From: Chlorocebus sabaeus
Lineage: Eukaryota > Chordata > Mammalia > Primates > Cercopithecidae
DNA: 64,000 bases
Direction: 5' to 3'
Assembly (NCBI RefSeq): GCF_047675955.1
Contig: NC_132917.1
Location: 12,537,887 to 12,601,886 of the forward strand
Positions 22,263 through 33,737 of this stretch are shown here, one piece after another. The notes under the pieces are model-generated. The model worked only from the letters and a program-made list of their open reading frames with translations. It did no database searches and was not told where the DNA came from. The position numbers and the translations under genes are program-made. Each line of letters opens with the position of its first letter. Positions within the stretch are counted from its first letter, which is position 1.

Positions 22263-22729
22263 TAACCCTCAGTATGAGATGAGTGAAACACAAAGATATA
22301 TTGATGAGGCCAAAAGAGTAAGAGGTAATCTCGGGATGGGTTTGATCTTGGGGGGTGTTACTAAATTTGAACAAGGCCAGGGGAGTAGGATTTAATTGAG
22401 TCTAATTAAGGGTGGGTGTTGTAGATGGGGAATAGAATAAAAGCACCACCTGCTTTGGGATCAGAACTTCTCTAGAAAGAAATTACGTACCCTCACTGGT
22501 CTCACTTTCTCTAGTTCTACAAGACTGGGATAGAATTCTGTTCCTTTACCCATCCTGTCCTGGCCATGAAACAACACTTGGCCTTTTATCTTCTCCTATT
22601 CTGTGGACTTTCTAAGAGGACTTAACCTACCGCCAGAAGTACTCAATAATACCAGCGCAATTTGTGCCCTTTTACTTGATTTCAACTCTTCCAGTATGTA
22701 CTCAATAACAAGGAAAATGAAGAAGAGGA
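22263..22729. other. Unassigned sequence
   Basis: No recognised feature. Confidence 0.4.
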
Positions 22730-22955
22730 GGTATTGTCATTTACCATATGCCAATAGCTTTATGTCTTCATTTTAGGCACTTTACATGAATAACAACATT
22801 TGATTATCATAACGAATCACCAGTAGCAGGTGATGTCAATTATTTCTTATTTTAAATGAGAAAACTGAGGCTCAAAGTGCTTTTGAGAAATTGCTTAAAG
22901 AACTACTAGTAAAGGTGGGATTCAAATGCCAGTTCATTCTAGTGCAACACACTGA
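22730..22955 (-). repeat. MIR SINE, nearly full length
   Basis: Antisense MIR: 'accatatgccaatagcttta', 'cactttacatgaataacaac', 'ttaaatgagaaaactgaggc', 'tgggattcaaatgccagttc'. Confidence 0.8.
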
Positions 22956-23104
22956 TTCATAGAGCTGCCTCTGGAAGATTCTATTAGAAACAAAAAGGTT
23001 CAATAACCTTTGGTTCCTGCACTCCCAACAGATTACAATATAGTAGGGAAGCAAGTGCACATCAATATACCCTGAACAGTAGCAGTGTACCCAGAAAACA
23101 TACT

Positions 23105-23515
23105 GCATAAACCTTCAGAATTCAACTCAAACATCCCATTGCCTAAGAATCATTCCACAATATTTCTGTCACAATTATTGCCCTCTAGTTTCCACAGCAT
23201 TAGTGTGTGTGTGTATGTGAATGTGTAAGTGTGTGAGAGGGATGATATATAGATAGATCTATAGATATCTATATATCATCCCTCTCACACACTTACACAT
23301 GAGATATAGATGTATATATATAGCACTTACCTGCCTTTATAAGTTGTAATTACTTGCTTATTTTTCTGTCTTCTCAACTGAGCATGAATTTTTTGGAAGG
23401 AGATAGGAGGAAGATGTGTGTGAGGAGGTGGTAATTAATCACTATGTCCCCAGTACAAAGCACAGTATACAGTACATAATTAACAAAACAAATGTCTAGT
23501 GAATAAATATATGAA
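23105..23515 (+). repeat. L2 LINE 3' region, interrupted by a microsatellite and palindrome
   Basis: Sense L2: 'gaattcaactcaaacatccc', 'cacaattattgccctctagt', then after the insert 'tagcacttacctgccttta', 'tgtccccagtacaaagcaca', and a tail 'gtctagtgaataaatatat'. The insert at about 23204-23320 is not L2. Confidence 0.65.
23204..23320. repeat. TG/TA microsatellite carrying a perfect palindrome
   Basis: A TG run leads into an exact inverted repeat. Arm 23221-23255 is complementary to 23266-23300, with spacer 'gatctataga'. A TATA-rich tail follows. Transcribed, it would fold into a long hairpin. The sequence gives no evidence that it is transcribed. Confidence 0.95.
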
Positions 23516-23694
23516 GCTGAGAGAGAGAGAGAAATCAACTGACCTACTGTATTTGCGAATTATGATGTGTCCTATATTAAACTGTCCTATACTCTAATTA
23601 GACCCCATATTTTGACATTTTAATGTACTACTAGAAAATTATATGAAATATAACATTAACATGCTAAGTTCTCATTCACTATATTTTTATTCAA

Positions 23695-23812
23695 GGAATA
23701 GTCATTGAATGTCTTAGAATCCAGTTCCCACCTTAGGTGCTAGGAGTATAAATGCAAATGCAATGAGAGTCGTGTCCTCAAGGAACTGGCAGCTGGTTTA
23801 ATGACTTTATGA
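23695..23812 (-). repeat. L2 LINE fragment
   Basis: 'ccttaggtgctaggagtata' and 'gtgtcctcaaggaactggca' match the antisense L2 tail. Confidence 0.55.
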
Positions 23813-25039
23813 AGATGCATGACACAATTCTGTCCCAATGGTAATTCTGTTTATGGGGACTGTGGGCTCCATTTCTTAACTAGCTTGTGGCAGTTATCAC
23901 TTTGCCAAGCACATAGAGGGTGTGCAGAGAATTCTTGCCGATGCGGAGGGCTGCACACTGCTCAGCCGTGGGGTGGCATCAGTGACTGAGCAGGAAAAGG
24001 GAAGGGGAATCACCCTATTTTCTGGAACATAACCCACCAGGAGGACTTTTCTGAGTGTATATTTGGGTACAGAATCTTTAGCAAAATAAAATGGAATGAC
24101 ACATTTCATATGCTATAACCAGGTTCTCTCTGAATGAAACAACGCCCCCTGACACCCTCTCACTGTTTCCCTAAGGATTTTCCTGGTGTGTGGGTTGGAG
24201 TATAACCCAATTTGGGAGCCTTTCTGGATTTTCCATCTCAGCAAGTATGTATATGTACTCATGAACACTAGCAAGAAAAATACACACAAAAAAACTCCAC
24301 ACTTTTTAAGGGAAAAAATGAGAGCTCTTATTTTTCTTTGTTCTCAGGAACCCAATTCAGGTTATAGCAAATTTACTGTGAATATAGAAGCAGCATAATC
24401 AATGTCTTGGACACTGGCTCATGTGACTGTAGCTGAGGGGTGGGCCTCTACCCTGCTATAAGGGGAAAATCTTCCTTGTGATGCCACTGGGTTACAGGAA
24501 AAATATGCCCGAGGTCCAAGGGGAGCGTGTATCCAGGCACAGATGGTACATGACGTGGCAGAACTTGGCTGGACAAACTCCAGCCAGTGTTAGTCCTGCT
24601 GGTGGGGACTCCAGGAAAATCCAAGCTCCTATTTTGCCAATCCAGGAGGTATCATCACAGCCTTTGCTTCTGAATTAAGCCATGAAGCTTCCTGGAATGG
24701 GAAATACCTCATCAAGAGAATATTGACCTAAAAGCAAGGCAACCAGTCTCCTCCAAAAAATAAAAATTTTAAACCGGAAAGCCCAAGGAGTTGATATTTT
24801 CCCATTCTTTACTGACTGAAGTGGTAGAAAAGACAACTGGTTTACAACCACCTTTGCTTTTCATGTCTGATGCTGCAGCTGCTGCCATGGAAGCTGAAAT
24901 GTAAAAGATAATAATTCCCTACTAAACCTACAAAAGCCTTTCCCAAGCTTCCCTCTGCTCTAGTATTCTCTCAAAGCGTCTCAAAAGAGAGCAACTTCAA
25001 CAAGATTGTTTTGAAACAGGAAAGCAGTCAGGTACCCAG
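23813..25039. other. Unassigned, repeat-poor sequence
   Basis: No gene. Several 65-70 codon open frames on both strands (for example 24186-24398 and 24478-24678) have no supporting features. Confidence 0.4.
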
Positions 25040-25232
25040 ACAGGGGAAGGGGCCTGGAGGTGCAATCCCGACATCTAAGTCCCAGTTTTGCTACTAACCA
25101 GCAAATCACTTTGCGTCTGTGAGCTTCACTGATCTCATCCATTAAATGGGATGACAATCTTACAGCATTGCTGTGAGATGCTGTTCTTCTTTATCACCTT
25201 TACAGTTTAATGAAAGTGCTAGCTATTACTAA
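25040..25232 (+). repeat. MIR SINE
   Basis: Sense MIR: 'gttttgctactaaccagcaa', 'atcactttgcgtctgtgagc', 'atccattaaatgggatgaca', 'gtgctagctattact'. Confidence 0.75.
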
Positions 25233-25844
25233 TGGTGGTGAAACAACCACTACTCGTGTAAATGTCATCTCTTTTTCATTTCAGGGATTCTTTTCCCTGC
25301 CCCATCTGCCTGCTTATCAGAGGCTCCTGGGATTCTGACAGTGATCTTCTGCAGGAAGCCGTTGAGAAGGACAGTGAGTCTTTTGTTACCAGGCACAATG
25401 AAGGCAAGTTGTTTTTGAGATTTTAGTTTCTAAAATGCAGTCAAAAAGTGCTCAGTTTGGGTCCAATTCAGGAGCCTCTTTGTTGGTTTCTCATTTGGGG
25501 AAGCTCCCTGAGGGTGGAGGTGCCCTCTGTTTTCATCACAGCTCCATTTGTCTGCTGATGCTCAGGAAGCCCCGGGTGGTGAATAAATGTAGGGCACTGG
25601 GGAGCCTGGAGGAAATTCAAGGCATCACTTCCTGTATCCATGAATTTATTATTGAATCCACTTTAAACAAGACCAATCTTTAGGCTTTTTTTTCTATAAT
25701 GAATATTTCCTCAAGAATAGCTTATTTTCACATAGTTTCCACCTGCCCTCTTTTCAATTAGAGCTGTGGAAAAACTGAAACACAACACAGCAACAACAAA
25801 ACCCTGAGTGGTGAAAAATGCCAATTAGGGCCCTGCCACATGAC
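25233..25844. other. Unassigned sequence
   Basis: No recognised repeat. An 82-codon open frame at 25435-25683 is not supported as a gene. Confidence 0.4.
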
Positions 25845-26056
25845 CAGGGTTGAAGTCCTGGAGCTGCTATCAGTTGGGTGACCTTGGACAAGTTAATGCA
25901 CCTCCCTGAGCCTTAGTTTCCTTATTTATAAAATAGAAATAATATGAGTACCTGCCCTTTGGAGAACATTTGAAGATCAAAATGTGAAACTTAATATCAA
26001 GTTCTTTAAATAGTGTCTGGCATGTGACTAAGGCTCTACAAATTATTATCATGAGG
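25845..26056 (+). repeat. MIR SINE, well preserved
   Basis: Sense MIR: 'gttgggtgaccttggacaag', 'ccctgagccttagtttcctt', 'atttataaaatagaaataat', 'agtacctgccctttggagaa', 'ctacaaattattatcatga'. Confidence 0.82.
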
Positions 26057-26209
26057 GCAATGTCTGGACTTTTAAGACAATCTGCCTCTGTCTCCAGGCT
26101 GTGGGAAGACTATGTATTTCAGGGCCTTGGAAGTCTTGGGACTTCAGGAACAGGTCCCAGGCCAGGCTAATCTGTTTCTATTGGGCACAGGGACGGCCCA
26201 CAGTAGATG

Positions 26210-27182
26210 CTGCTGGTGGAAATAGGCTCTTGACCCAAATCTAACCCAAGTCATCTTCAACTCCCTTGTAGATGTCCCTGGAGAACTTCTCAATTAGTAT
26301 GTCCAAGTTTGACCCAAATACTGTCAGAATTCCTATCTTGGTTAGCAATGATATCATCCCCATTGTTCACCCCTGTTGGAAGCATGAATCCCTTTCCAGC
26401 CTGCTCCCTCTCGCTCCGAGCCTGGAGGTCATCAAGACCTCCTGAATCTACCTCCTTGCCACATCTAGAAGCCTAGAAGCCAAGCCCTCCTCCAATGTTC
26501 CTCTGTTGAGCAGGCTTTCTCATCCCTCACACTGTGAGCTGGTCTCCTTATTTCAGTCTCACAATCTGGTGCTATTAGAAAATCAGTCCTTCCTCCTGCT
26601 CACAGCCATGGAATTAGTCATCTCAAGAAACAGATATGACCCCACCCACTCTTCTCAAAGTCCTCACGTGGCCCTTGCTGGTCCAGGATAAAGGGCACAA
26701 CTCTCATCATTGTGTGTGGGTCCCAGGAACTCTGGCCCTGCTCTGCTCGCCTTCCAGCCTGTTTCCTACCACACCCCTCCCACCCTCTGCTCTGCCAGCA
26801 GAGGACACCCCTGTACCTGTCACTGAGCATGCCAGCTCCCCTTCATGGAACACCATACCTGATCAACTTTCCCTCCTTTACTGAGGCTCATTTGATTGTC
26901 AAATGAGCTCAGGACCTGAGCCTCTTCTGCAGGCCTGAGGCCCTGACCCTCTCCTTCTCACCCTGGTATTTGGGATGATCAACCTTTGTTCTCATAGTGC
27001 TCTGTGCTAGAGCCCTTATTGCACAGCATGGTCATTGTGGACTTGCCTTTCCTCTCCCCAGCTGCACTGTGACTCACACAGTAATTGCCAGGATAATCTC
27101 TCATTTATCAAAAGTCACGGTATCCAGGGCAGAGCTTGGAACAAAGCAAGTAATCACAAAAGGCTTAATAAATGGATGAAAA
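26210..27182 (+). repeat. L2 LINE, about 1 kb of the 3' half
   Basis: This is the longest L2 in the window. It runs from decayed 3' ORF text ('gatatcatccccattgttca', 'aaagtcctcacgtggccctt') through the UTR and ends 'aggcttaataaatggatgaa'. No open reverse-transcriptase frame remains. The open frames of 60-82 codons inside it are remnants or chance. Confidence 0.65.
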
Positions 27183-27299
27183 TCACTAATTAATCAAGTG
27201 TCAGGTATGGCTCTTTCCTCCAGGAAATCAATATGAAACAATCAGAGAACATGTAAAATCGTCTGCCTAGTATGCTACGAACGCAGCAGCTACATGGGC

Positions 27300-27572
27300 C
27301 ACTCTCTAAGTCACCTTCTAAGTGTGGCTTTCACTAATCACTTTATTTAACATGCCCTCCCCCTGCACCCCCCATTTCCCCTTTCTGTTTTCTTTCTTTT
27401 CAAAGCCCTTATCATCATGTAATGTAGTGTGCATTGTACTCCTTATTTTCTTATTTCTTTCTTTATCCCTCTAACTAGAATGCAAGCCTTACAAAGACAG
27501 GAATTTTGACTGTTGTGTTCATTGTGGTACCTAGAATGGTACCTGACACACTGTAGGTGCTCAATAATGCTA
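27300..27572 (+). repeat. L2 LINE 3' end
   Basis: 'aactagaatgcaagccttac', 'gtggtacctagaatggtacc', 'tgacacactgtaggtgctca' is a clear L2 terminus. It runs straight into the purine microsatellite, which may have grown from the L2 terminal GAATGA-like tail. Confidence 0.8.
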
Positions 27573-27615
27573 TAGGAAGGAAGGAAGAAAGAAAGAGAGA
27601 GAGAGAGGGAGGGAG

Positions 27616-27686
<71 letters not shown>

Positions 27687-27689
27687 GAA

Positions 27690-27723
<34 letters not shown>

Positions 27724-27800
27724 AAAGAAAAAGAAAGAAAGAGAGAGAGAGAGAAAGAAAGAAAGCAAAAGAGAGAAAGAGAAAGAAAGGAAGAAAGACA
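27573..27800. repeat. Compound GAAA/GA purine microsatellite
   Basis: GGAA units, then GA, then about 17 uninterrupted GAAA units from 27616 to about 27685, then alternating GA and AAAG blocks. Nearly 230 bases are pure purine on this strand. The Arg/Lys/Glu-rich plus frame and the Phe/Leu/Ser-rich minus frame are artefacts. Confidence 0.98.
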
Positions 27801-28069
27801 TTAATGAACTATTTGTATTATGGCTGACAGGTTTGTTAGAAAAGGGAGCAATTGTTTTAACCTAAAGGCTCCTGACTCTTTTGAAGTTCAAGGTTCATTA
27901 ATCCAATTTTAATTGTTCATATTTACCAAAAAGAACACCTTTTTTGGTGAAATTATCTACTCATATTAGTTTCAGGATAAGCTGATAGAAGGGTCAAATG
28001 CTATTCATATAGAATTAAAATATCAAGCCAAGTTATTCCGGAGACAGCTAATAATAACAAGAAGAATCA

Positions 28070-28290
28070 ATAACATGGCCAACAATTGTACAGTTTTTAC
28101 CATGTGCTAGGCACTGTTCCAAGTCTATATGAACCTCTGTGAACTGATTCAGTCATCACTTGAATCCTATGAATCAGTGTTATCACTATCTCCATTTAAC
28201 AGAGAAAAACACTAAGGTGCAGAAATGTTAAGTAATTCACTGCATGTCACAGAGCTGCAATGGGTGTAATCAATGATTCAAGCTGGATTC
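28070..28290 (-). repeat. MIR SINE, nearly full length
   Basis: Antisense MIR: 'accatgtgctaggcactgtt', 'tctccatttaacagagaaaa', 'gttaagtaattcactgcatg'. Confidence 0.8.
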
Positions 28291-28299
28291 GAGAAAACA

Positions 28300-28497
28300 C
28301 AATAGTTGAGACAAAAGACTTAGATTCAAGTCTTGCTTCTTAACAGTTGAGTCTCGTGGGCAAGCAACTTTATCTTCCAAAGATCAGTAACTTCAAGTAC
28401 AAAATGACGATAGTCATATGCGTTGCCATGATTGTTGAAAGACTGAAGAACAATTATATAGGAAAGGGCTCTCAAAACGTGAGTTAATGTTACTCAC
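28300..28497 (+). repeat. MIR SINE
   Basis: Sense MIR: 'agacttagattcaagtcttg', 'gggcaagcaactttatcttc', 'agtacaaaatgacgatagtc'. With the preceding copy it forms a 5'-to-5' (head-to-head) MIR pair. Confidence 0.75.
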
Positions 28498-28819
28498 TGG
28501 ATTTTTCTCATTATTGCTTCCATTTCATTCCAAGAAATAGACACTACTGTCAGTTGCCATTAATTAAGGAGGCCCTGGGTGTGTTTTCCAGGAATTGTTA
28601 TGAGTTGTCTGTCATGCTCCAAAGCAGTCTGTGGCTCAGGAGTGAAAAAACCTTTTATTTTTCTGAAAGGTAGAGGCCATCTTCTCAGGCCACAACCAGG
28701 GCAAATGCTCCCAGATCCCTTCATTAAAACAGGAAAAGAGTATGACAGCTGATATCAAAAGGCATGAATTTGTAGAACACCTTTGCCACTTGATGAAGAT
28801 CTTCTTTCAGTGCTCAAGC

Positions 28820-29150
28820 AGGTCCTACTGCAGGGCCTTTGCACTTGCTAGTCCCTTTACTCAAAATGGAGCCAATTAACTCCAACTTTGCATGTCACTT
28901 CCCCAGGGAGGCTTTCCCTGGCCTCCAGGACTCCCCAGGCCACTTGGCTCCATGTTTGCTGTTACTCTGTGCACCTCTGCAATCCCAGCGACAGCTGTTA
29001 GAAAGTCGTTTGCAGCCAATGGCTGTCTTTTCCAGTGCAATGTAAATTTGATGAGGTCAAGGGCAACCTCTGACTTTGCCAGCATCATTACCCAGGGCCC
29101 ACTGTAACCACAACATCTTTCATGTAACAGGTGCTTATTCAATATTTTGA
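28820..29150 (+). repeat. L2 LINE 3' region
   Basis: 'cagggcctttgcacttgcta', 'gtcacttccccagggaggct', 'ttccctggcctccaggactc' are diagnostic L2 text. The tail decays near 'aacaggtgcttattcaatat'. Confidence 0.78.
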
Positions 29151-30379
29151 CTGCAAGAGAACACCAATTAGGTCCCGTTGAGAATTTCTGGAGCCCTATG
29201 AAGCTTGGTTTCCATATATGCACTTTTACTTCCTATTTGAATTATTGTGGTGAGCACGTGGAATCTGCAAGCTCTTTAGCCATATAACGTTAACATCACA
29301 GCTAGGGAATAAGATGCCACAGCTTCTATACAAAGCATTTTAGAAGGTGAGACATGCATTCGAAGATATAAACAAATAGGCATGCATATCAAGGGCTGAA
29401 TTACCTTGGAGTAAAAAGAAAATAAAGCCAGGAGAAAAAAGAAGCCATATGCTAATGTTGAGGGCACAAGAACTTCTAAGCATGAAAATATCTTTGGAAT
29501 TGTTGGAGGCCTTTCAGTATGAATCGGGTTACACTGGAGATACAGTTGGAATTTGCCAATCCACTAAGTGGTGTTTCACATTGACCACGGGGATGAATTC
29601 TAACTTAATTCTAATTCTCTTAGAATTAAGAGATCTTTGTTGTTAAATTATTTACTGCACATTACATCTGGCCCCAAGCAATGACATTTTTAGGTTCCAC
29701 GAAGGTAGCTGTGAATAGTCTATTATCATTACATAAAGGAAACTCTGAGGGTTTATGTTATAAAATATAAATTATGTGATCATTAACCACCAAATGGCAC
29801 AGGGAGTTACTCCATTGGGGCAGTGTGGGAAACTAGAAATAGATTGCTGTGTCTTCTCTCAAACACTTGTCCAGATTTGTCATAAAGACCCACCAATCGA
29901 TTTTTTTTTCAATTCTGTAGAATATGTGAAAAGCAAACTCTCGTCTTTTCTGCTTGTGAATCAGATTTTGCTTCCCAATGCCTACAGAGAAAGAGAGAGA
30001 GACTCAGGCTCCAGAGAATCCCTCTAACTGGAGTGGAAATACAGAATAGGCCCCTGATAAGCTTTAAGTCATAAAAGAGAGATTAGGAAAGCCTTTTGCA
30101 TCCATCCCTTTAACCGCAATGGGGTTGGGATTGAGGGAGATACTAAATAGAGACACTCCCCATATACCTCCTTTTGTATAGATAGAGATTTGTGATTTTT
30201 TTTTACTTGAGAAGCCACCTCTCACCCCCAAATTTTTATTCATTTTCTTGCTTCTGTTTCCTTTGATCTTTTTCAATTTTTAGTTAAATGGTACATTCAT
30301 TCATGTAGTGATACATTAGGCAAACATTAACCCCTATTATGAGCAAGGCACTGTGCTAAATTTCCTGCACACACAGGTG
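29151..30379. other. Unassigned, repeat-poor sequence
   Basis: No gene or clear repeat in 1.2 kb, apart from a weak antisense L2/MIR-like tip near 30325-30375 ('gagcaaggcactgtgctaaa'). The longest open frame is 83 codons (29776-30027) and is unremarkable. Confidence 0.4.
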
Positions 30380-30790
30380 ACCCCATTGGCCTTCCTTCAG
30401 TGTCCCCAGTTCCCCACTCAGCCTGGGCACCCTGCACACAGCCCCTGACCCTGAAAGTCTCCCCTCTTCCACTCTCCAGAGCCCTCATCCTTCAGATATT
30501 AGCTCAGATGTTACTTGCTCAGGGAATCCTTCTGGAACCTCAGGCTGGCTCCAGTCGCACTGGTCCCTCACCTTCAACACCACAGTCTGAGCTCCCATTC
30601 TCTCTCTGCACAATTCCTCTTCAGAACCTTGTGGACATCCCATGAGAGCTAAGTCAAATCTGTCTGTCCTGCTAAGCTACAGGCTCTGGGTGGGCAAGTT
30701 CTAGATTTGTCTTATTCATCATTATAAATCCTGTGCTTAGCACAGTACCCAGCAAGTGTACTTGTAGGTGAATGTATTTGCAGGATGAAT
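30380..30790 (+). repeat. L2 LINE 3' region
   Basis: 'tattagctcagatgttactt', 'gctcagggaatccttctgga', 'ctacaggctctgggtgggca', 'tgtgcttagcacagtaccca' in sense order. Confidence 0.75.
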
Positions 30791-30794
30791 GGCC

Positions 30795-31150
30795 TGTTTA
30801 CAAATAACCACAAAATTTACAGTGGCTTCTGCAGACAAAGCTTGTTTCTCACTCACCACACAGGTGTGTGACTCCCTTGGGCAGCACTCCACAAAGTAGC
30901 TGTCCTCTAGGTGGTTGCCCAGGGACCTCTGGTGTTTCTGTTGTGTGGCTGCACCATTCCCACCATCTTCTGACAGGAGCTGAGCTACTGTCATCAGCGG
31001 GCGGATGGAGAGCAGAGTGTGTTGGGAGGTCACCTCATCTGGAAGGGATGCGTGTCATGCCATTCTCATCCAGGGTCCTTAGACCAGGTTATTCACACAA
31101 CTAGCCCAGGGTAAGGATGGCTGGTCAATGCAGGGAGCTCCTTGTGATTA
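30795..31150 (-). repeat. Possible decayed MaLR-type LTR
   Basis: The opening 'aaataaccacaaaatttaca', 'gtggcttctgcagacaaagc' resembles antisense MaLR LTR text (the common 'gtggcttaaaacaa' block). Later sequence is too diverged to be sure. Confidence 0.35.
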
Positions 31151-31306
31151 GTGAGCATAGCTGGGCTCTGCCACAGGCACTGGCAAGAGTGGTGAAGATT
31201 GTGACAGACAAAAGCCTGGAGTTGTGCATGGAGGTTAAGCAAACAGTATGAATGGTGGCTTAGAGAGGGGACAACAAAAATAACAAAGCTAAGGGTTTAA
31301 GAGGAG

Positions 31307-31651
31307 TGTATTAGTCCGTTTTAATGAAGACATACTCGAGACCGGGAAATTTATAAAAGAAAGAGGTTTAATTGGACTTACAGTTCCACATGGCTGAGGA
31401 GACCTCACAATCATGGCAGAAGGCAAGGAGGAGCAAGTCACATCTCACATGGATGGCGGCGGGCAAAGAGAGAGCTTGAGCAAGGAAACTCCCCCTTATA
31501 TTACCATCAGATTTCATGAGACTTATTAACTATCATGAGAGCAGCACGGGAAAGACTTGCCCCATGATTCAATTACCCCCGACTGGGTCCCTCTTACAAC
31601 ATGTGGAAATTCAAAATGAGATTTGGGTGGGGACACAGCCAAACCATATCA
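31307..31651 (-). mobile_element. THE1-type MaLR solo LTR, antisense
   Basis: It opens 'tgtattagtccgttttaatg' and has 'gaccgggaaatttataaaag', 'cacatggctgaggagacctc', 'catgagagcagcacgggaaa' and 'gatttgggtggggacacagc', closing at 'caaaccatatca'. Length is 345 bp against about 360 for the family. The flanks 'aggag' and 'agcag' look like a 5-bp target duplication with one change. It is primate-age and carries no gag or pol. Confidence 0.95.
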
Positions 31652-32404
31652 AGCAGCCATAAGAAATACCAGGGATACCTTTAAAGACGTCTGGTATCTA
31701 AGGGACAATAAGCTGGAGGAAAGAATGAACAAATCATTGAATGAGCAGGTGAATGGATGAATGACTGGGGAGCTCGGGCGTTCTTCTAGAGGTTTGCAAG
31801 TTTGACTCGGCCTCTGGTTGTCTCAGCATTCTGTTTTCTCTCCACGCAGTCAGTGAAGCAGCCACATTAGGAACTGCAGTGAAGGGAGAGCCTTGGACAC
31901 TGGCAGGGAGAAATCGGCCCACTCCACTGAGCTTCCTGTCCCTCTGGAGATGTTCTTTGAGAGACTTCCCATGTTGCATTCCCTCACTTGTGGATTTAGA
32001 CTCTCACCCTCCAGCCTGACAAGGGGGACAGATGTGGGAAAAGAAATACATGCTCTCCCCAATTGCAGAGCAAATGGCTTCTCAAAATGTGTGTATGGGC
32101 AGCACAATGGAATTTAATCTCCAAAGGGAAGTTGAAGCTCATGGAGACCAGCTCTTTCACGGTGGTGATGAAGACACAGAAGCCCCAAGAGGACCCTGCC
32201 ACCTGCTGAGAAGAGTAGAGCCATCACTCTGGTCTCTCACCAGCTGAAGCAGGTTCTAGGGAATCATACCTAGCCCTGTGAGAATGATCTAGGATGTGAG
32301 AAGATGCCACCTGCTAGGGCAGATAGGGAAGGCTGCGTTTCACCAATGAAGGAAGCTGGATTAGAGATGCCAGGGTATTGAGCAAGGTGTAGGGGGTGAG
32401 CTGA
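31652..32404. other. Unassigned sequence
   Basis: Four overlapping frames of 68-85 codons on both strands at 31734-32247 reflect low stop density. Nothing in them resembles a known protein. Confidence 0.4.
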
Positions 32405-32740
32405 AACTTTCTTTTCTTTTCTTTCTTTCTTTTTTTTTTTTTTTTTTGAGACAGAGTCTTGCTCAGTCACCAGGCTGGACCACAATGGCCAGATCTCAGC
32501 TCACTGCAACCTCCACCTCCCGAGTTCAAGCAATTCTCCTGCAATTCTCCTGCCTCAGCCTCCTGAGTAGCTGGGACTACAGGGATGTGCCACTATGCCC
32601 AGCTAATTTTTGCATTTTTAGTAGAGACGGGGTTTCACCATGTTGGCCAGGATGGTCTAGAATTCCTGACCTCAGGTGATCCACCCACCTCGGCCTCTCA
32701 AAGTGTTAGGATTACAGGCGTGAGCCACCACACCTGGCTG
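32405..32740 (-). mobile_element. Alu SINE (AluS-like), full length, inserted by L2
   Basis: Antisense: a C/T-rich tail, 'gagacagagtcttgctcagt', 'agtagagacggggtttcacc', 'caggcgtgagccaccacacc'. An 11-bp tandem duplication of 'caattctcctg' near 32530 is private to this copy. Confidence 0.95.
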
Positions 32741-32749
32741 AGCTGTGAT

Positions 32750-33132
32750 TTTAGTGGACGTTTCAGAGGAGGCCTCAGGGCTTGCAGGTCATGAGGTCAC
32801 CATATGGGCAGTGGAGCAGAGTCTCTAGACAGTAAATGGGAAGGCCCAAAGGCAGGGGTGAGCCACATTGGGGAAGAGCAAACAAGACACAAAGGAAGAG
32901 TCAAAATGGGGAAAACTGGGCCACACAGAGCTTTGAAGGCTGCTGGAATGAGTTTAGTGTTCATCCCGGGTAGAACGAGTGCCGTGGTGAGGCTGGGAGC
33001 AAGAGGCGGCATGGAGATCCCAGCTTGGGGTGTGAAAAGATCACTCCGGCTGCTACGTTAAGAGACACAGTGGGAGTCAAAGCAGGGAGGCCCTTAAGAG
33101 GTTGCTGCAGCAATCCAGGCAGGAATCATGTA
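32750..33132 (-). repeat. L2 LINE, antisense, long
   Basis: 'gggccacacagagctttgaa', 'aaaagatcactccggctgct', 'gcaggg' and 'aggttgctgcagcaatccag' match antisense L2 ORF2 3' text in order. Confidence 0.75.
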
Positions 33133-33139
33133 TTAAAAA

Positions 33140-33330
33140 GAAGGAATAATCAAAACTTACATTGCTCCAGGCACATGCCTGATAGATTGCAAAAACAATG
33201 AGTTCTTCCCATAAAAACTGTGCAGAGTTGATATTTGCAAACCCCATTCCATTATTCTGATGGGAAAATGGAATTTGGGAATTAAGACCTTCCCTCGTGT
33301 CTCAAACTGGAGCTTGGCTTCAAATCCTGA
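33140..33330 (-). repeat. Possible MIR SINE
   Basis: 'cattgctccaggcacatgcc', 'ccattattctgatgggaaaa' and 'cttggcttcaaatcctgact' fit a decayed antisense MIR. Confidence 0.45.
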
Positions 33331-33650
33331 CTCCGCAGCCTTCAGCACCCTGCAAGGCATGGAGGAGCTCCCTCAGGAGCTCCAGGCTGGCAGCTGATGA
33401 GATGGGGAGGGCCACATATGCAAAGGACAAGAAGATGGGAGAAACTGACCCTTCTGTGTCTAATGCATGCTCTGCTCCCTCAGAGCTTTTCCCCAGCAAT
33501 ATACTTCTCAGGGAGGGACCCATTAGGCACGGGGCAGGGCCTGGGAATAATTTAAGGAAGGCATGGAGGAAAACCAGAAGAGTCAGAAGAAAATAATAAC
33601 AACAGAAACACATCACACAGACTCCAGACTTCAGGGTGTAGAGAAAATGA
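33331..33650. other. Unassigned sequence
   Basis: Two opposed frames of about 98 codons overlap at 33297-33616. Neither shows recognisable protein features. They sit in a stretch with few stops and are treated as chance. Confidence 0.4.
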
Positions 33651-33737
33651 CAGGAAGGGAGGAAGGAAGGGCAGCAGGGAGGAAGAACTGGAGCCGAGAA
33701 GAGAAGAGGGAGGGAGGGAGAAAGGGAGGGAAGGAAG
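33651..33737. repeat. GGAA/GGGA purine-rich tract
   Basis: Imperfect GGAA and GGGA units interrupted by 'actggagccg'. Low complexity. Confidence 0.8.

Noticed and set aside
27475..27865. Arg/Lys/Glu-rich and Phe/Leu/Ser-rich open frames on opposite strands
   Set aside because: Direct translation of the GAAA/GA microsatellite.
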